Made by a program: the position numbers and the translations under genes. Positions 25,529 through 36,483 of a stretch of DNA of 64,000 nucleotides are shown in pieces (the stretch's first letter is position 1; each line of letters begins with the position of its first letter). The notes below the pieces were generated by a model. That model saw only the letters and a program-made list of their open reading frames with translations. It was not told the origin of the DNA and made no database searches. The stretch is from Bacteroidota bacterium (GTDB lineage: Bacteria > Bacteroidota > Ignavibacteria > Kapaibacteriales > UBA2268). The stretch is taken from the NCBI GenBank assembly GCA_004322215.1, contig SCSM01000028.1, forward strand, positions 1-64,000, given 5' to 3'.

Positions 25529-25581
25529 TCTTAACATAAGGCAGCTTCTCACATCTTACGGGATGTGTGCCGGAGTTAAGA
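25529..25581 (+). ncRNA. L10 leader RNA (autoregulatory mRNA structure of rplJL)
   Basis: The 91-base spacer rplA-rplJ folds into a nested stem. TCTTAAC (25529-25535) pairs with GTTAAGA (25575-25581), GGCA (25540-25543) with TGCC (25568-25571), and CACATC (25550-25555) with GATGTG (25562-25567). A six-base asymmetric bulge (GCTTCT) lies on the 5-prime side, as in known L10 leaders. In other bacteria the L10(L12)4 complex binds this element and represses rplJ translation. It ends 19 bases before the rplJ ATG. Confidence 0.8.
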
Positions 25582-25600
25582 ATAAAATAAATGGTTATAT

Positions 25601-26125
25601 ATGATTACAAAACAAAGAAAACAGGAAATAGTTTCCGAACTTACCGATAAGTTCAGGAATGCGAGTGGATTCTATCTTGTTGACTTTGTCGGGATGAATG
25701 TCGAAGAATCAATAAAAATCCGCAGGGAATTCAAGAAAATGAATGTGGATTACCTGGTTGCAAAAAATACCCTGGTTCTTCGTGCTTTAAATGAGGTCGG
25801 CGATTTCAATATACCCTCTGATATATTCATAGGGCAGACAGCAATAATATTCAGTTATTCTGATGCTGTATCGCCTGCAAAAACCCTGAAAGAGCATATT
25901 GATAAATTCAATAAGCCCGTTTTCAAAGGTGCTTACATTGAAGGACAATTCTTCGATGGCAAGCAGCTTAAGACGGTCGCATCATTACCGACCAAGCAAG
26001 ACATAATGGCGTCTATTGTCGGAAGTCTTCATGCACCAATAAGCGGCATAGTCGGTTCAATCAATGCCGTGATGCGTGATTTGGCAAGTATTATCGAAGA
26101 AGTTGCCAAAAAACAGGCAGCATAA
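25601..26125 (+). CDS. rplJ: 50S ribosomal protein L10
   Basis: A 174-residue protein that anchors L7/L12 dimers to the ribosome. Seen: the N-terminal RNA-binding part (GFYLVDFVGMNVEESIKIRR, then NVDYLVAKNTLVLRAL), AIIFSYSDAVSPAKTL, and the C-terminal helix that carries L7/L12 (GSINAVMRDLASIIEEVAKK). Normal length. Directly downstream of the L10 leader and 35 bases before rplL. Confidence 0.97.
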   Translation: MITKQRKQEIVSELTDKFRNASGFYLVDFVGMNVEESIKIRREFKKMNVDYLVAKNTLVLRALNEVGDFNIPSDIFIGQTAIIFSYSDAVSPAKTLKEHIDKFNKPVFKGAYIEGQFFDGKQLKTVASLPTKQDIMASIVGSLHAPISGIVGSINAVMRDLASIIEEVAKKQAA

Positions 26126-26160
26126 TTTTTTTTTAAATAATTTATATTCAGGAGAAAAAA

Positions 26161-26547
26161 ATGTCAGCTATAGTAGAAGAATTAGTTGAGAAAATTTCAG
26201 CGTTAACATTACTTGAAGCAGCGGAATTAAAAAAAGCATTAGAGGATAAATTTGGTGTTTCTGCAGCAGCACCGGTTATGGTTGCAGGTGCAGGAATGCC
26301 TGCGGCATCGGCTGAAGCTCCAAAAGAGGAAGAACAAACCGAATTTACAGTTGAATTAACCGATATGGGTGACAAAAAACTCAATGTTATCAAGGTGATT
26401 CGTGAAATTACCGGACTTGGACTGAAAGAAGCCAAGGATATGGTAGAAGGTGCGCCAAGCGTTATTAAGGATAGTGCTTCGAAAGACGAGGCAAATGAAA
26501 TGAAGAAAAAACTTGAAGAACAAGGTGCTAAGGTTACATTAAAGTAA
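26161..26547 (+). CDS. rplL: 50S ribosomal protein L7/L12
   Basis: A 128-residue stalk protein that recruits translation factors. The N-terminal dimerisation helix (about 1-32) is followed by an Ala/Pro/Glu hinge ([20 protein letters not shown]) and the C-terminal domain with [20 protein letters not shown] and VTLK at the end. AGGAG precedes the ATG. It is separated from rpoB by 244 bases holding two strong hairpins. Confidence 0.97.
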   Translation: MSAIVEELVEKISALTLLEAAELKKALEDKFGVSAAAPVMVAGAGMPAASAEAPKEEEQTEFTVELTDMGDKKLNVIKVIREITGLGLKEAKDMVEGAPSVIKDSASKDEANEMKKKLEEQGAKVTLK

Positions 26548-26567
26548 ATAGTAAAATAAGAAATTGA

Positions 26568-26607
26568 TTTTGGGAGATTGCGTTTGAGAAAATCGCAACT
26601 CCCAAAA
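26568..26607 (+). terminator. Hairpin behind rplL (attenuator or processing site)
   Basis: TTTTGGGAG (26568-26576) pairs with CTCCCAAAA (26599-26607), and TTGCG (26578-26582) with CGCAA (26594-26598), leaving one bulged A and an 11-base loop. The 14-bp stem is strong but no T-run follows, so it more likely attenuates partially or is cut by RNase than ends transcription. In E. coli the same spacer holds an attenuator and an RNase III site. Confidence 0.65.
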
Positions 26608-26711
26608 CTGCTTTAATTTGATAATAGTATAAGTGAATTTTTTAGTTACCGATTTTACTGATTGGGAAAAAATTAAAAAAATGCCAATTAATAATATTAA
26701 TGTTTAGGGTG

Positions 26712-26747
26712 TTTTGAAGAATTTTCAAAATGGAAAATGCTTCAAAA
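26712..26747 (+). promoter_or_regulatory. Second hairpin in rplL-rpoB spacer
   Basis: TTTTGAAG (26712-26719) pairs with CTTCAAAA (26740-26747), and ATTTTC (26721-26726) with GAAAAT (26733-26738), with one A-G mismatch between them and a 6-base loop. It ends 33 bases before the rpoB Shine-Dalgarno GGAGG (26781-26785). It could control rpoB translation or stability; that is inference. Confidence 0.5.
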
Positions 26748-26791
26748 TATCCTGATTTTTGTAAATAAAATTTTAGAATTGGAGGTTCTCT

Positions 26792-29700
26792 GTGAGTGCC
26801 ACAAAAACAAATGAGCCGAAATATAATATTGGTAAGGACCACATAGTCCGGCTTAGGGAGAGGATTGATTTTTCGACAACAAAGAAAATTACCGATTACC
26901 CGGACTTGCTCGATGTCCAGAATAAATCATATAGTGATTTCCTTCAGGAAAATATCGCACCTTCTGAAAGAAGAAACATAGGTCTTCAACTTGCATTCAA
27001 TAACAATTTCCCGATTGAAGACTCATCCGGAGTGTTTCAGCTTGAATTTTTGAATTTTTCGGTTGAATTGCCTAAGTACGGTGAAGATGAGTGCAGGGAA
27101 AGAGAACTTACTTTTGCGAAACCATTGAAAGCCAAACTCCGGCTTTCGAGTAAAGCAGAAAAAAATTCTGAAGATTATATAGAATCAGTCGAGCAGGAAG
27201 TGTATTTGGGCAATATACCCGCTATGACTTCGAGAGGTACATTTATAATCAATGGTGCAGAAAGGGTAATCGTTTCGCAGCTACACCGTTCTCCGGGAGT
27301 ATTTTTCGATGATACATTGCACCCGAACGGAACAAGAATTTATACTGCAAGAATAATACCGTTCAGGGGTTCCTGGATTGAATTTGCGACTGATATACAT
27401 GATGTAATGTTTGCTTATATTGACAGGAAAAAGAAATTTCCCGTTACAACTTTATTGAGAGCACTGGGTTATTCCTCCGATGAAGAATTACTTAATCTAT
27501 TTGAATTATCAGAATTCATTGAAGTTAATGATATCGATGGGACACTTGTCGGCAAAAAAATTGCTTCAGACCTGATTGATATGTCAACAGGTGAAATTAT
27601 CGCTATCCGCGATACTGTGATAACAGAAGAATTGCTCGAAGCAATGGGAAAAGCAGAACTCAGTCCTTTGAAAGTATATAAATATTCTGACCCTAATGAT
27701 GAGCCGGTTATTGCGAGAACATTAGCGAAGGATGCTTCAAGAACAAGAGAAGACGCACTCGAAGCAATTTACAGGCAGCTTCGCTCGAGCGAACCGCCTG
27801 ATATAGAAACCGCAGAGGCATTGCTCGAAAAATTGTTCTTCAATCCTAAAAGATATGACTTGGGGGTTGTAGGAAGATTCAGGATAAATCAAAAACTGAA
27901 ACTGAAAGTTGACCCTGCAATCACTACTCTTGAAAAAGACGATATCGTGGCAATCATAAAGCATTTGATTAAACTGCATGATGATAAGCAGAGCGGAGAT
28001 GACATTGACCATCTCGGCAACCGACGTGTCAGAACAGTAGGCGAGCAATTAACTGCACAATTCAATGTCGGTTTAGCCAGAATGGCTAGGACGATTAAAG
28101 AAAGAATGGGAATTCATGACGGTGAACAACTGGCTCCATCCGAGCTTGTTAATGCAAGAACAATAAGTTCGGTAATCAATCAGTTTTTCGGTACGAATCA
28201 GTTATCGCAGTTTATGGACCAGACGAACCCACTTGCCGAGCTTACTCACAAGAGAAGAACTTCGGCTTTGGGACCCGGCGGATTAACACGCGAAAGAGCG
28301 GGATTTGAGGTTCGTGACGTTCACTATACACATTATGGAAGATTATGCCCGATTGAAACTCCTGAAGGACCTAACATCGGTTTGATTTCATCTCTTGCAA
28401 TCCATGCAAGGATTAACGACCTGGGTTTCATCGAAACGCCATATAGAAAAGTCGTTAAAAGCAAGATTACCGATGAGATTGTATATCTGACTGCGGAAAA
28501 GGAAGACGGATATATAATTGCTCCTGCATCATCGCAGTTCAATGATAAAGGAATGTTGCTCGGTGATAAAATAAAGGCAAGAAAATCTGGGGACTTCGTT
28601 GTTGTTTCTACAAATGAGGTTGAATTTGTCGATATTTCGACTGACCAAATCACAAGCGCTGCTTCATCTTTGATACCATTTCTCGAACATGATGATGCTA
28701 ACCGTGCATTGATGGGTTCTAATATGCAAAGACAAGCAGTTCCCCTCGTAAAGCCAACAGCACCGATTGTCGGAACGGGCATGGAGGCAAAAGTAGCTAA
28801 AGATTCACGCACATTATTGCTTGCCGAAGGCGACGGAGAAGTAGAATATGTTTGTTCCGATTATATTCGCATCAGGTATGACGATAAAAGAAGCGAAAAA
28901 GAAAAATTAACGAGTTTTGAGTTTAGGAAATTAGTAACGTATCCTATGCTGAAGTTCTTCAGAACAAATCAGGATACTTGTATCAATCAAAGACCTATTG
29001 TCCGTCAGGGGCAAAAAGTTGTAAAAGGTATGCCTCTTGCCGATGGTGCTTCGACAGACAGGGGAGAACTTGCATTGGGACAAAATGTTATGGTTGCATT
29101 CATGCCATGGAGAGGTTATAACTTCGAGGATGCTATTATTGTTTCCGAACGTCTCGTTGCAGAGGATGTATTTACTTCGATACACATTGAAGAATTTACA
29201 CTTCAGGTACGTGACACAAAACGCGGGGAGGAAGAATTCACAAGAGAAATTCCGAATGTCAGCGAAGAAGCTACAAAGGACCTGGATGAAGATGGTATTA
29301 TCAGAACCGGTGCAAAAGTACAGGAAGGCGATATTTTAATTGGTAAGATTACACCTAAAGGTGAAACCGACCCGACACCCGAAGAAAAATTACTCAGAGC
29401 TATTTTCGGCGATAAAGCAGGCGATGTTAAGGATGTATCACTGAAAGCCACTCCGGGTTTGAAGGGTGTTGTGATTAATACAAAATTATTTACGCGTAAA
29501 TTGATTCAACAGGAAAAAGAAGGTCGTCTCGACGAGAAGAAACGTCAGGAAAACCTGAATAAAAAAGAAAAAGAAGTTTTAAAAGAATTGGATGATGATT
29601 TTATTAAAAGATTTATATTGGTTTTGAGCGGCAAAACGATTTTAGGCATAAGGCATGATAACGGTTCCGTGGCAATCAGAAGCGGTGTAAAAATATCAGG

Positions 29701-30628
29701 CAAGGATGTTGAAAATCATTATAAAAACGGTACTCTTAAACCTGAATTAATAGATGTCGAACATGAAATCATTTCCGGGAAAGAAGATTCCAGGTTAGTC
29801 AAATCAATGATAAAGAATTATCATGCAAGAAGAAATGAAATCATTGCAATATATAAAGCCGAAAGAAGTAAGATAGCCGCAGGAGACGAATTACAGCCGG
29901 GCATTCTTCAGATGGCAAAAGTTTATATTGCCAAGAAGAGAAAACTCCAGATTGGCGATAAAATGGCAGGCAGACATGGAAATAAAGGTATCGTATCAAA
30001 AATAGTACCCCAGGAGGATATGCCTTTCATGCCTGACGGAACACCTGTGGATATAGTTCTAAACCCGTTGGGCGTGCCGTCAAGAATGAACCTGGGACAG
30101 CTTTATGAAACTGCTCTTGGCTGGGCAGGTACAAAATTAGGGTTGAATTTTGCAACACCGATTTTCGATGGAGCAAGCTGGAACGATGTGAGCAACTATC
30201 TCGCAAAAGCAGGTCTGCCACCGGATGGTAAGACTGTTCTTTATGATGGAAGAACCGGAGATGCATTCGATGAAAAAATAACTGTCGGTATTATTTATAT
30301 GCTTAAGCTTTCGCACCTTGTCGAAGATAAAATCCACGCAAGGTCAATAGGTCCATACTCGCTTATCACTCAACAGCCGTTGGGCGGTAAAGCACAGTTT
30401 GGAGGCCAGAGATTGGGAGAAATGGAAGTCTGGGCACTCGAAGCTTATGGAGCAGCCCATACTTTGCAGGAAATGATTACAGTGAAATCGGATGATGTAC
30501 AGGGTAGAGCTAAGATGTATGAAGCAATCGTAAAGGGCGACAATATGCCTGACCCGAATATTCCCGAGTCGTTCAATGTTCTTATTCGTGAGCTTCAGGG
30601 CTTGTGCCTTGATTTAAATATTGATTAA
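26792..30628 (+). CDS. rpoB: DNA-directed RNA polymerase subunit beta
   Basis: A 1278-residue catalytic subunit, full length for the FCB group. Seen: the rifampicin-pocket region at about 464-530 (FFGTNQLSQFMDQTNPLAEL, THKRRTSALGPGGLTRERAG), RLCPIETPEGPNIGLI, the flap-side GYNFEDAIIVSERL, the conserved switch lysines in KMAGRHGNKGIVSKI, and the C-terminal clamp GGKAQFGGQRLGEMEVWALE. The residues of the pocket appear wild-type. The start is GTG, fixed by GGAGG six bases upstream. rpoB and rpoC are separate genes, 35 bases apart. Confidence 0.98.
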   Translation: MSATKTNEPKYNIGKDHIVRLRERIDFSTTKKITDYPDLLDVQNKSYSDFLQENIAPSERRNIGLQLAFNNNFPIEDSSGVFQLEFLNFSVELPKYGEDECRERELTFAKPLKAKLRLSSKAEKNSEDYIESVEQEVYLGNIPAMTSRGTFIINGAERVIVSQLHRSPGVFFDDTLHPNGTRIYTARIIPFRGSWIEFATDIHDVMFAYIDRKKKFPVTTLLRALGYSSDEELLNLFELSEFIEVNDIDGTLVGKKIASDLIDMSTGEIIAIRDTVITEELLEAMGKAELSPLKVYKYSDPNDEPVIARTLAKDASRTREDALEAIYRQLRSSEPPDIETAEALLEKLFFNPKRYDLGVVGRFRINQKLKLKVDPAITTLEKDDIVAIIKHLIKLHDDKQSGDDIDHLGNRRVRTVGEQLTAQFNVGLARMARTIKERMGIHDGEQLAPSELVNARTISSVINQFFGTNQLSQFMDQTNPLAELTHKRRTSALGPGGLTRERAGFEVRDVHYTHYGRLCPIETPEGPNIGLISSLAIHARINDLGFIETPYRKVVKSKITDEIVYLTAEKEDGYIIAPASSQFNDKGMLLGDKIKARKSGDFVVVSTNEVEFVDISTDQITSAASSLIPFLEHDDANRALMGSNMQRQAVPLVKPTAPIVGTGMEAKVAKDSRTLLLAEGDGEVEYVCSDYIRIRYDDKRSEKEKLTSFEFRKLVTYPMLKFFRTNQDTCINQRPIVRQGQKVVKGMPLADGASTDRGELALGQNVMVAFMPWRGYNFEDAIIVSERLVAEDVFTSIHIEEFTLQVRDTKRGEEEFTREIPNVSEEATKDLDEDGIIRTGAKVQEGDILIGKITPKGETDPTPEEKLLRAIFGDKAGDVKDVSLKATPGLKGVVINTKLFTRKLIQQEKEGRLDEKKRQENLNKKEKEVLKELDDDFIKRFILVLSGKTILGIRHDNGSVAIRSGVKISGKDVENHYKNGTLKPELIDVEHEIISGKEDSRLVKSMIKNYHARRNEIIAIYKAERSKIAAGDELQPGILQMAKVYIAKKRKLQIGDKMAGRHGNKGIVSKIVPQEDMPFMPDGTPVDIVLNPLGVPSRMNLGQLYETALGWAGTKLGLNFATPIFDGASWNDVSNYLAKAGLPPDGKTVLYDGRTGDAFDEKITVGIIYMLKLSHLVEDKIHARSIGPYSLITQQPLGGKAQFGGQRLGEMEVWALEAYGAAHTLQEMITVKSDDVQGRAKMYEAIVKGDNMPDPNIPESFNVLIRELQGLCLDLNID

Positions 30629-30663
30629 TATATAAAGAAATAAATTAAGTAGAAGGAGCAAAA

Positions 30664-33600
30664 ATGCAATCGAAATCAATTCCAAGAAAAGGATTTTCGC
30701 GCATATCTATTAAAATTGCTTCACCTGATGATATACTCAACAGGTCAAACGGCGAAGTAACAAAACCGGAGACAATCAATTACAGGTCTTTCAGACCTGA
30801 AAAAGACGGGTTGTTCTGTGAGAAAATTTTCGGACCAATCAGAGATTGGGAATGTGCCTGCGGTAAATACAAGCGAATCAGGTATAAAGGCATCGTTTGC
30901 GACAGATGCGGAGTTGAAGTTACTCAAAAGTCTGTCAGGCGTGAACGTATGGGACACATTATGCTGGCTGTGCCTGTAGTGCATATTTGGTTTCTAAGAA
31001 CTTTGCCGAGCAAAATCAGTGCAATACTGGGAATGCCTACAAAAGACATTGAAAGAATTGTTTATTATGAATCATATATTGTTGTTCAACCCGGTAAAAC
31101 TGGTTTACAGCAAAAAGACCTTCTTACTGAAGACCAGTACCTCGATATTCTGAGTAATCTTTCAGAAGAAGAATTAAATATGGATGATGATGACGAGAAT
31201 AAGTTTATTGCTCTAATTGGTGGCGAGGCAATCAAGGAATTGCTGAAGAGAGTCGAACCTGATTCTTTATATACCGAATTGAAAGCTATATTAAGAGAGG
31301 AAACATCGCAACAAAAGAAAGCCGATTTGCTGAAAAGATTGAGGACCCTCGATTCTTTCAGGCAGGCACAGCGAAATAACCTGAACAACCGTCCCGAGTG
31401 GATGGTACTCGATGTTATACCTGTGACACCGCCTGATTTGAGACCGCTTGTTCCTCTTGAAGGTGGAAGATTTGCTACTTCGGATTTGAATGATTTATAC
31501 CGCAGGGTTATTATCAGGAATAACAGGTTAAAGAGGTTAATTGATATTAAAGCACCTGAGGTAATTTTAAGAAATGAAAAAAGAATGTTGCAGGAATCTG
31601 TCGATGCACTTTTCGATAATAGCCGTAGAGCTGTTAGAAGTGAATCACAGCGTGCTTTGAAATCCCTTGCTGATACATTAAAAGGTAAAACCGGAAGATT
31701 CAGACAGAATTTGCTTGGTAAGAGAGTTGATTATTCAGGCCGTTCGGTTATTGTCGTTGGTCCTGAACTTAAGCTCCACGAATGCGGATTACCGAAGGAT
31801 ATGGCAGTTGAATTATTCAAGCCGTTCATTATCAGGAAGCTGATTGAGAGGGGACATGTAAAAACCGTAAAGAGCGCAAAGAAAATGGTCGAAAGAAAAA
31901 CCAACGAGGTTTGGGATATACTTGAAAAGGTGATTGAGGGACATCCGGTATTGCTGAACCGCGCTCCAACATTGCACCGGCTTGGTATCCAGGCATTCCA
32001 GCCGAGATTGATTGAAGGAAAAGCCATTCAACTGCATCCGTTAGTGTGTACGGCATTCAACGCCGACTTCGATGGTGACCAGATGGCTGTCCACGTCCCA
32101 ATAAGCTATGAAGCGCAGCTTGAAGCATTATTACTTATCCTTGCCCCGCATAATATCATGCATACTCAGAATGGAGACCCGATTGCCGTACCTTCCCAGG
32201 ATATGGTTCTTGGCGTTTATTATCTCACTAAAGCGAGGCATAATGCTCAGGGTGAAAATAAATTGTTTACATCTGCCGACGAAGTAATTATCGCTTATAA
32301 TTCCGGTATAATTGACTTGCATGCAAGAATAAAGGTAAGAATTAACGGAGAGATGATTGAAACGACTACCGGAAGGGTATTGTTCAATCAGATTGTACCA
32401 GATGAACTCGGATTCCTAAATGAGCTGCTTGCTAAGAAAAGATTGAGACAGATTATAGGTATTTGTTTCAGGAAAGCAGGTCTTGCAAAAACTGTCGAAT
32501 TTCTCGATGCTTTAAAGGACATCGGATTTAAGTTTGCTACGAGGGGTGGTATGTCTGTAAGTATAACAGATGTGCTTATTCCAGATGATAAAACCGTAAT
32601 TATCAACCAGGCACAGAAAAAAATTGACGAAATTGAATTTGCTTACCAGAATGGTGTCATCAGCAGTGGCGAGCGTTATAATAAAATTATTGACACATGG
32701 TCAACAGCTACTAACAGGGTAGCCGATAAACTATACACCGAACTTTCACAAGCACAGCAGGGCTTTAATACATTCTGGATGATGCTCGATTCACAGGCGA
32801 GGGGTTCTAAGGAACAAATTCGCCAGCTTGCAGGAATGCGCGGTTTGATGGCAAAGCCAAAGAAATCATTGTCCGGCTCGACTGGTGAATTGATTGAAAA
32901 CCCGATTATTGCAAACTTCAAAGAGGGTTTGTCAATCCTCGAATATTTCATCTCGACTCACGGTGCAAGAAAAGGTCTTGCCGATACTGCTTTGAAGACA
33001 GCCGATGCCGGCTATCTTACAAGAAGACTGCATGACGTTGCACAGGATGTTATAATTTCAGACAATGACTGCGGAACTATCCGTGGTGTCGAAATGACAG
33101 CTTTGAAAGACGGCGAAGAAATCAAAGAGCCGCTCTTCGAACGTATTCTCGGAAGAGTTACTTTGAAAGATATTGAAAATCCTTTAACAGGTGAAGTCAT
33201 TGCAAAAGCTGCTGACGTCATCGACGAGGAAATAGCTAACAGGATTGAACAGACTTCGATTGAAACTGTTACTATCCGCTCGGTGCTTACCTGCGAATCA
33301 AGACAGGGTGTATGTGCAAAATGCTACGGAAGAAACCTTGCAACCGGACAACTGGTTGACACAGGGGAAGCGGTTGGTACAATCGCATCACAGTCAATCG
33401 GTGAACCCGGAACACAGTTGACTCTGAGAACATTCCATACAGGTGGTACTGCCTTGTTAGTTGCTTCTCAATCATCGGTAGTTGCAAAATTCGACGGACA
33501 AATTCAGTTTGAAAATGTCAGAATAGTTAGTTACGAAGGAGATGAGGGTGAAACAATGCTTGTCGTCAGCCGAAGCGGTATAATTAACATTGTTGACCCC

Positions 33601-34947
33601 GACAGTAACAGGATTTTGACAAAATATGATGCAACTTACGGTGCAATACTTCATGTAAAGAATAAAGATTTGGTGAAGAAAGGGCAGATGATTTACGAAT
33701 GGGACCCATACAATTCATCAATCATAACTGAGGTTGACGGAAGAATCAGATACAGGGACCTTGTTGCTAACGTAACATTCCGTGAAATAAATGATGAGCA
33801 GACAGGACATATCACTAAGGTGGTGGTCGAATCACGCGATAGAACAAAATCGCCGACTATTGATATTCTCGATGATTCCGGAAAAGTTTTGAAATCATAC
33901 AGTATTCCGACAAAAGCTCAATTAAGAGTCGAGGATGATGATGTTGTCGGTGTCGGAACACCACTCGTCAAAATACCGAGAGACCTCGGAAGAATGCGCG
34001 ATATTACAGGTGGTTTGCCGAGGGTAACCGAGCTGTTCGAAGCAAGGGCTCCTCAGAATCCCGCTATTGTTTCTGAAATTGACGGAATAGTATCTTTTGA
34101 AAAGATGAAAAGAGGTCAGAGAATTATAATCGTTACAAGTAGCGACGAGAAAACAAAACTTGAATATGCAGTTCCAATCGGTAAATACATACTCGTTCAG
34201 GAAGAGGATTTTGTCAGAGCCGGTGACAGGTTGACAGAAGGTTCTATAAATCCACATGACATTTTACGAATCAAGGGAGCTAATGCAGTTCAGGAATACC
34301 TTGTGAACGAAATCCAGGAAGTTTACCGTATGCAGGGTGTGAAAATCAATGATAAGCATATCGAGGTGATTGTAAGGCAGATGCTCCAGAAGGTGAAAAT
34401 CGTGGATTCCGGAGATTCATCCATGCTGGAAAATGAAAACATCGACAAGATTAAATTCCTCGACGAAAACATGGAGCTTAAAAACCAGGTTGTCGTTACA
34501 GAACCGCATGATTCCAAGATGAAAGTCGGACAACTCGTTGATAAAAGGGTAATGAGAAGTATAAACCAGGAAATAAAGAAGAAAAACAAGAAACCTGCTG
34601 TTATACGAAATGCTGAACCGGCTATTGCAGAACCTATATTACTCGGTATTACCCAGGCATCACTGACTACCGAAAGCTGGCTTTCTGCAGCTTCATTCCA
34701 GGAAACGACAAGAGTTCTGTCCGATGCCTCTGTTTCAGCTAAGATTGATACACTTGTCGGTTTGAAAGAGAATATTATCCTTGGCCAATTGATACCGGCG
34801 GGGACAGGATTGAGAGCTTACCAGGATATGCAGATTGAAAGTGAAGTCGGCAATATATTCGGTACGAAAAAGGATGAATCGGTTGAGGAAGAATTTGACG
34901 AAGACGACATTCCTGTCGGCAAAGGAGTTAAATTCACGTATCGTTAA
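30664..34947 (+). CDS. rpoC: DNA-directed RNA polymerase subunit beta-prime
   Basis: A 1427-residue subunit carrying the active-site magnesium. Seen: the N-terminal zinc ribbon ([20 protein letters not shown]), the lid/rudder region, the catalytic NADFDGDQM at 466-474 (D468, D470, D472), the bridge helix and trigger loop area ([20 protein letters not shown]), and the second zinc site ([13 protein letters not shown]). The C-terminus is acidic ([15 protein letters not shown]). AAGGAG precedes the ATG. It is the last gene of the operon and is followed by a strong terminator. Confidence 0.98.
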   Translation: MQSKSIPRKGFSRISIKIASPDDILNRSNGEVTKPETINYRSFRPEKDGLFCEKIFGPIRDWECACGKYKRIRYKGIVCDRCGVEVTQKSVRRERMGHIMLAVPVVHIWFLRTLPSKISAILGMPTKDIERIVYYESYIVVQPGKTGLQQKDLLTEDQYLDILSNLSEEELNMDDDDENKFIALIGGEAIKELLKRVEPDSLYTELKAILREETSQQKKADLLKRLRTLDSFRQAQRNNLNNRPEWMVLDVIPVTPPDLRPLVPLEGGRFATSDLNDLYRRVIIRNNRLKRLIDIKAPEVILRNEKRMLQESVDALFDNSRRAVRSESQRALKSLADTLKGKTGRFRQNLLGKRVDYSGRSVIVVGPELKLHECGLPKDMAVELFKPFIIRKLIERGHVKTVKSAKKMVERKTNEVWDILEKVIEGHPVLLNRAPTLHRLGIQAFQPRLIEGKAIQLHPLVCTAFNADFDGDQMAVHVPISYEAQLEALLLILAPHNIMHTQNGDPIAVPSQDMVLGVYYLTKARHNAQGENKLFTSADEVIIAYNSGIIDLHARIKVRINGEMIETTTGRVLFNQIVPDELGFLNELLAKKRLRQIIGICFRKAGLAKTVEFLDALKDIGFKFATRGGMSVSITDVLIPDDKTVIINQAQKKIDEIEFAYQNGVISSGERYNKIIDTWSTATNRVADKLYTELSQAQQGFNTFWMMLDSQARGSKEQIRQLAGMRGLMAKPKKSLSGSTGELIENPIIANFKEGLSILEYFISTHGARKGLADTALKTADAGYLTRRLHDVAQDVIISDNDCGTIRGVEMTALKDGEEIKEPLFERILGRVTLKDIENPLTGEVIAKAADVIDEEIANRIEQTSIETVTIRSVLTCESRQGVCAKCYGRNLATGQLVDTGEAVGTIASQSIGEPGTQLTLRTFHTGGTALLVASQSSVVAKFDGQIQFENVRIVSYEGDEGETMLVVSRSGIINIVDPDSNRILTKYDATYGAILHVKNKDLVKKGQMIYEWDPYNSSIITEVDGRIRYRDLVANVTFREINDEQTGHITKVVVESRDRTKSPTIDILDDSGKVLKSYSIPTKAQLRVEDDDVVGVGTPLVKIPRDLGRMRDITGGLPRVTELFEARAPQNPAIVSEIDGIVSFEKMKRGQRIIIVTSSDEKTKLEYAVPIGKYILVQEEDFVRAGDRLTEGSINPHDILRIKGANAVQEYLVNEIQEVYRMQGVKINDKHIEVIVRQMLQKVKIVDSGDSSMLENENIDKIKFLDENMELKNQVVVTEPHDSKMKVGQLVDKRVMRSINQEIKKKNKKPAVIRNAEPAIAEPILLGITQASLTTESWLSAASFQETTRVLSDASVSAKIDTLVGLKENIILGQLIPAGTGLRAYQDMQIESEVGNIFGTKKDESVEEEFDEDDIPVGKGVKFTYR

Positions 34948-34967
34948 ATTAAAAATTAAAATTATTG

Positions 34968-34997
34968 AAAAGCCGCTATTTTAAAAGCGGCTTTTTG
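34968..34997 (+). terminator. Rho-independent terminator of the rpoBC operon
   Basis: AAAAGCCGCT (34968-34977) pairs with AGCGGCTTTT (34986-34995) around an 8-base loop and runs into TTTTTGTTTT. It lies 20 bases behind the rpoC stop. Confidence 0.92.
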
Positions 34998-35025
34998 TTT
35001 TATTCAGGGATTATTATTTTTGAAA

Positions 35026-35463
35026 ATGGAAAAAAATGTAATCGAATTATATTCTAAGGCAAAAGTGCGGGTGAGATATGCCGAAACCGATAAAATGGGA
35101 TTTGTTTACAATGGAATGTACCTTACTTATTTCGAGGTGGGAAGAACGGAATTTATGAGAGGTATTGGACTCCCGTATTCGGAATTTGAAAAACAGGGAT
35201 ACCAGCTCCCGTTGATTTCCGCTCATGTTGATTTCAAAAGCCCTGCTTATTTCGAAGATGAGCTTGTTATCGAGGCAATGCTTAAATTCGAGTACAAACC
35301 GACGATGAAAATAACATATAATATTTTAAGGGCTGATACGACAATTGCGATAGGTTATACTGTACATAGTTTTATAAATGCAATTTCTAAAAAGCCCGTT
35401 AAACCGCCGAAGGTTTTTATCGAGGCACTCGAAAATGCAAATAAAAAAAATAATAAGGAGTGA
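35026..35463 (+). CDS. Hotdog-fold acyl-CoA thioesterase (YbgC/FadM-like)
   Basis: A 145-residue single hotdog domain. The motif VRYAETDKMGFVYNGMYLTYFE (around residues 16-37) is the 4-hydroxybenzoyl-CoA thioesterase/YbgC signature; the usual catalytic Asp corresponds to the D of ETDKMG. The enzyme should hydrolyse acyl-CoA esters in the cytosol; the acyl chain is unknown. I chose ATG 35026 over a TTG two codons upstream. Its stop region overlaps the untranslated leader of porQ, and the two may be cotranscribed although unrelated in function. Confidence 0.88.
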   Translation: MEKNVIELYSKAKVRVRYAETDKMGFVYNGMYLTYFEVGRTEFMRGIGLPYSEFEKQGYQLPLISAHVDFKSPAYFEDELVIEAMLKFEYKPTMKITYNILRADTTIAIGYTVHSFINAISKKPVKPPKVFIEALENANKKNNKE

Positions 35464-35507
35464 TTATTGAACCCGGTTTACAAATTTTCACATATGAAGG
35501 GAAAAAA

Positions 35508-36449
35508 ATGAAATCGTTTAAGATTATCATAATCACTTTGATTTTATCAGGTACGACAGTATTATTTTCAAGTACAACTACACCTTTTCAATTTTTACGG
35601 TTTAACGAAAGTGCCCGTGCTGCGGCTCTTGCAGGATGCTTCGTGTCTATGACAGACGATGCTTCTGCTGTGTTTTTCAATCCAGCAGCAATATCTACGG
35701 TCAATGACAAGCATTTTTCAACGACTTTTCTGAAGCATATTCTCGATATTAACTCCGGGAATGTTTCATATATAAAGAAATATGATGAAGTTGGAACTTT
35801 CGCAGGTGCAGTCAGCTTTACAAGTTACGGCTCATTCGATTATGCCGACCAGTTTGCCAACAGGAACGGCACATTCGGCGCAATTGACATGATGCTTTCA
35901 GGCACTTATTCTAATGAACTCGACTCCAATCTTTATTACGGGGTGAGTGCTAAACTTTTTCTCGTTACGCTCGAAAAATTCAGTACCACGGCTTTTGCTG
36001 TAGATGCCGGATTGCTTTACATGATGCCAGAGAAAAGAACAAACATCGGAATTTCAATCCTTCACGCAGGTACTCAAATCACAACAATCGGCGGTGATTA
36101 TGAAGGAGTTCCCCTTGACATCAGGGCAGGCATCAATCACCGGCTTCGTGGATTGCCATTGCTCATTAATTTCTCATTCCATCACCTTGCTGACAAAACA
36201 AACAATTTCTTCGATAAATTCATGAATTTTTCAATCGGGGGAGAAATTTATTTTGGGAACTATGTGCAGGCACGGCTCGGGTATAATAATCAGATTAGGA
36301 AAGAAACATCGCCTTCTACCGACAGGGGATTGTCCGGTTTTTCGGGTGGTGTCGGAGTGAAAACCAGGGATATAAACATTGACTACGGTGCTGCACAGTA
36401 CGGCAAATCGGCGATGCTGCACAGGTTCACTATAGGTCTCGACTTTTAA
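35508..36449 (+). CDS. porQ: Type IX secretion system outer-membrane protein PorQ
   Basis: A 313-residue predicted outer-membrane beta-barrel. The signal peptide (about 1-24) is followed by FQFLRFNESARAAALAGCFV and DDASAVFFNPAAIS, the hallmark of the PorV/PorQ family, then alternating barrel strands ending in an aromatic residue (FTIGLDF). The length and lack of a PorV-like extra region favour PorQ. In Porphyromonas, PorQ holds PorZ at the cell surface within the PorUVQZ attachment complex; a PorZ-like gene is at 17059. I chose ATG 35508 because GAAGG precedes it and the signal peptide begins there. A small exported protein gene follows 34 bases on. Confidence 0.85.
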   Translation: MKSFKIIIITLILSGTTVLFSSTTTPFQFLRFNESARAAALAGCFVSMTDDASAVFFNPAAISTVNDKHFSTTFLKHILDINSGNVSYIKKYDEVGTFAGAVSFTSYGSFDYADQFANRNGTFGAIDMMLSGTYSNELDSNLYYGVSAKLFLVTLEKFSTTAFAVDAGLLYMMPEKRTNIGISILHAGTQITTIGGDYEGVPLDIRAGINHRLRGLPLLINFSFHHLADKTNNFFDKFMNFSIGGEIYFGNYVQARLGYNNQIRKETSPSTDRGLSGFSGGVGVKTRDINIDYGAAQYGKSAMLHRFTIGLDF

Positions 36450-36483
36450 TGTGATTTTTTATAAATTAATTATTGGATACATT

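Noticed and set aside
28333-28812. Long open frame on the minus strand inside rpoB
   Set aside because: It is a shadow of the highly biased rpoB coding frame and has no start signal or recognisable protein.
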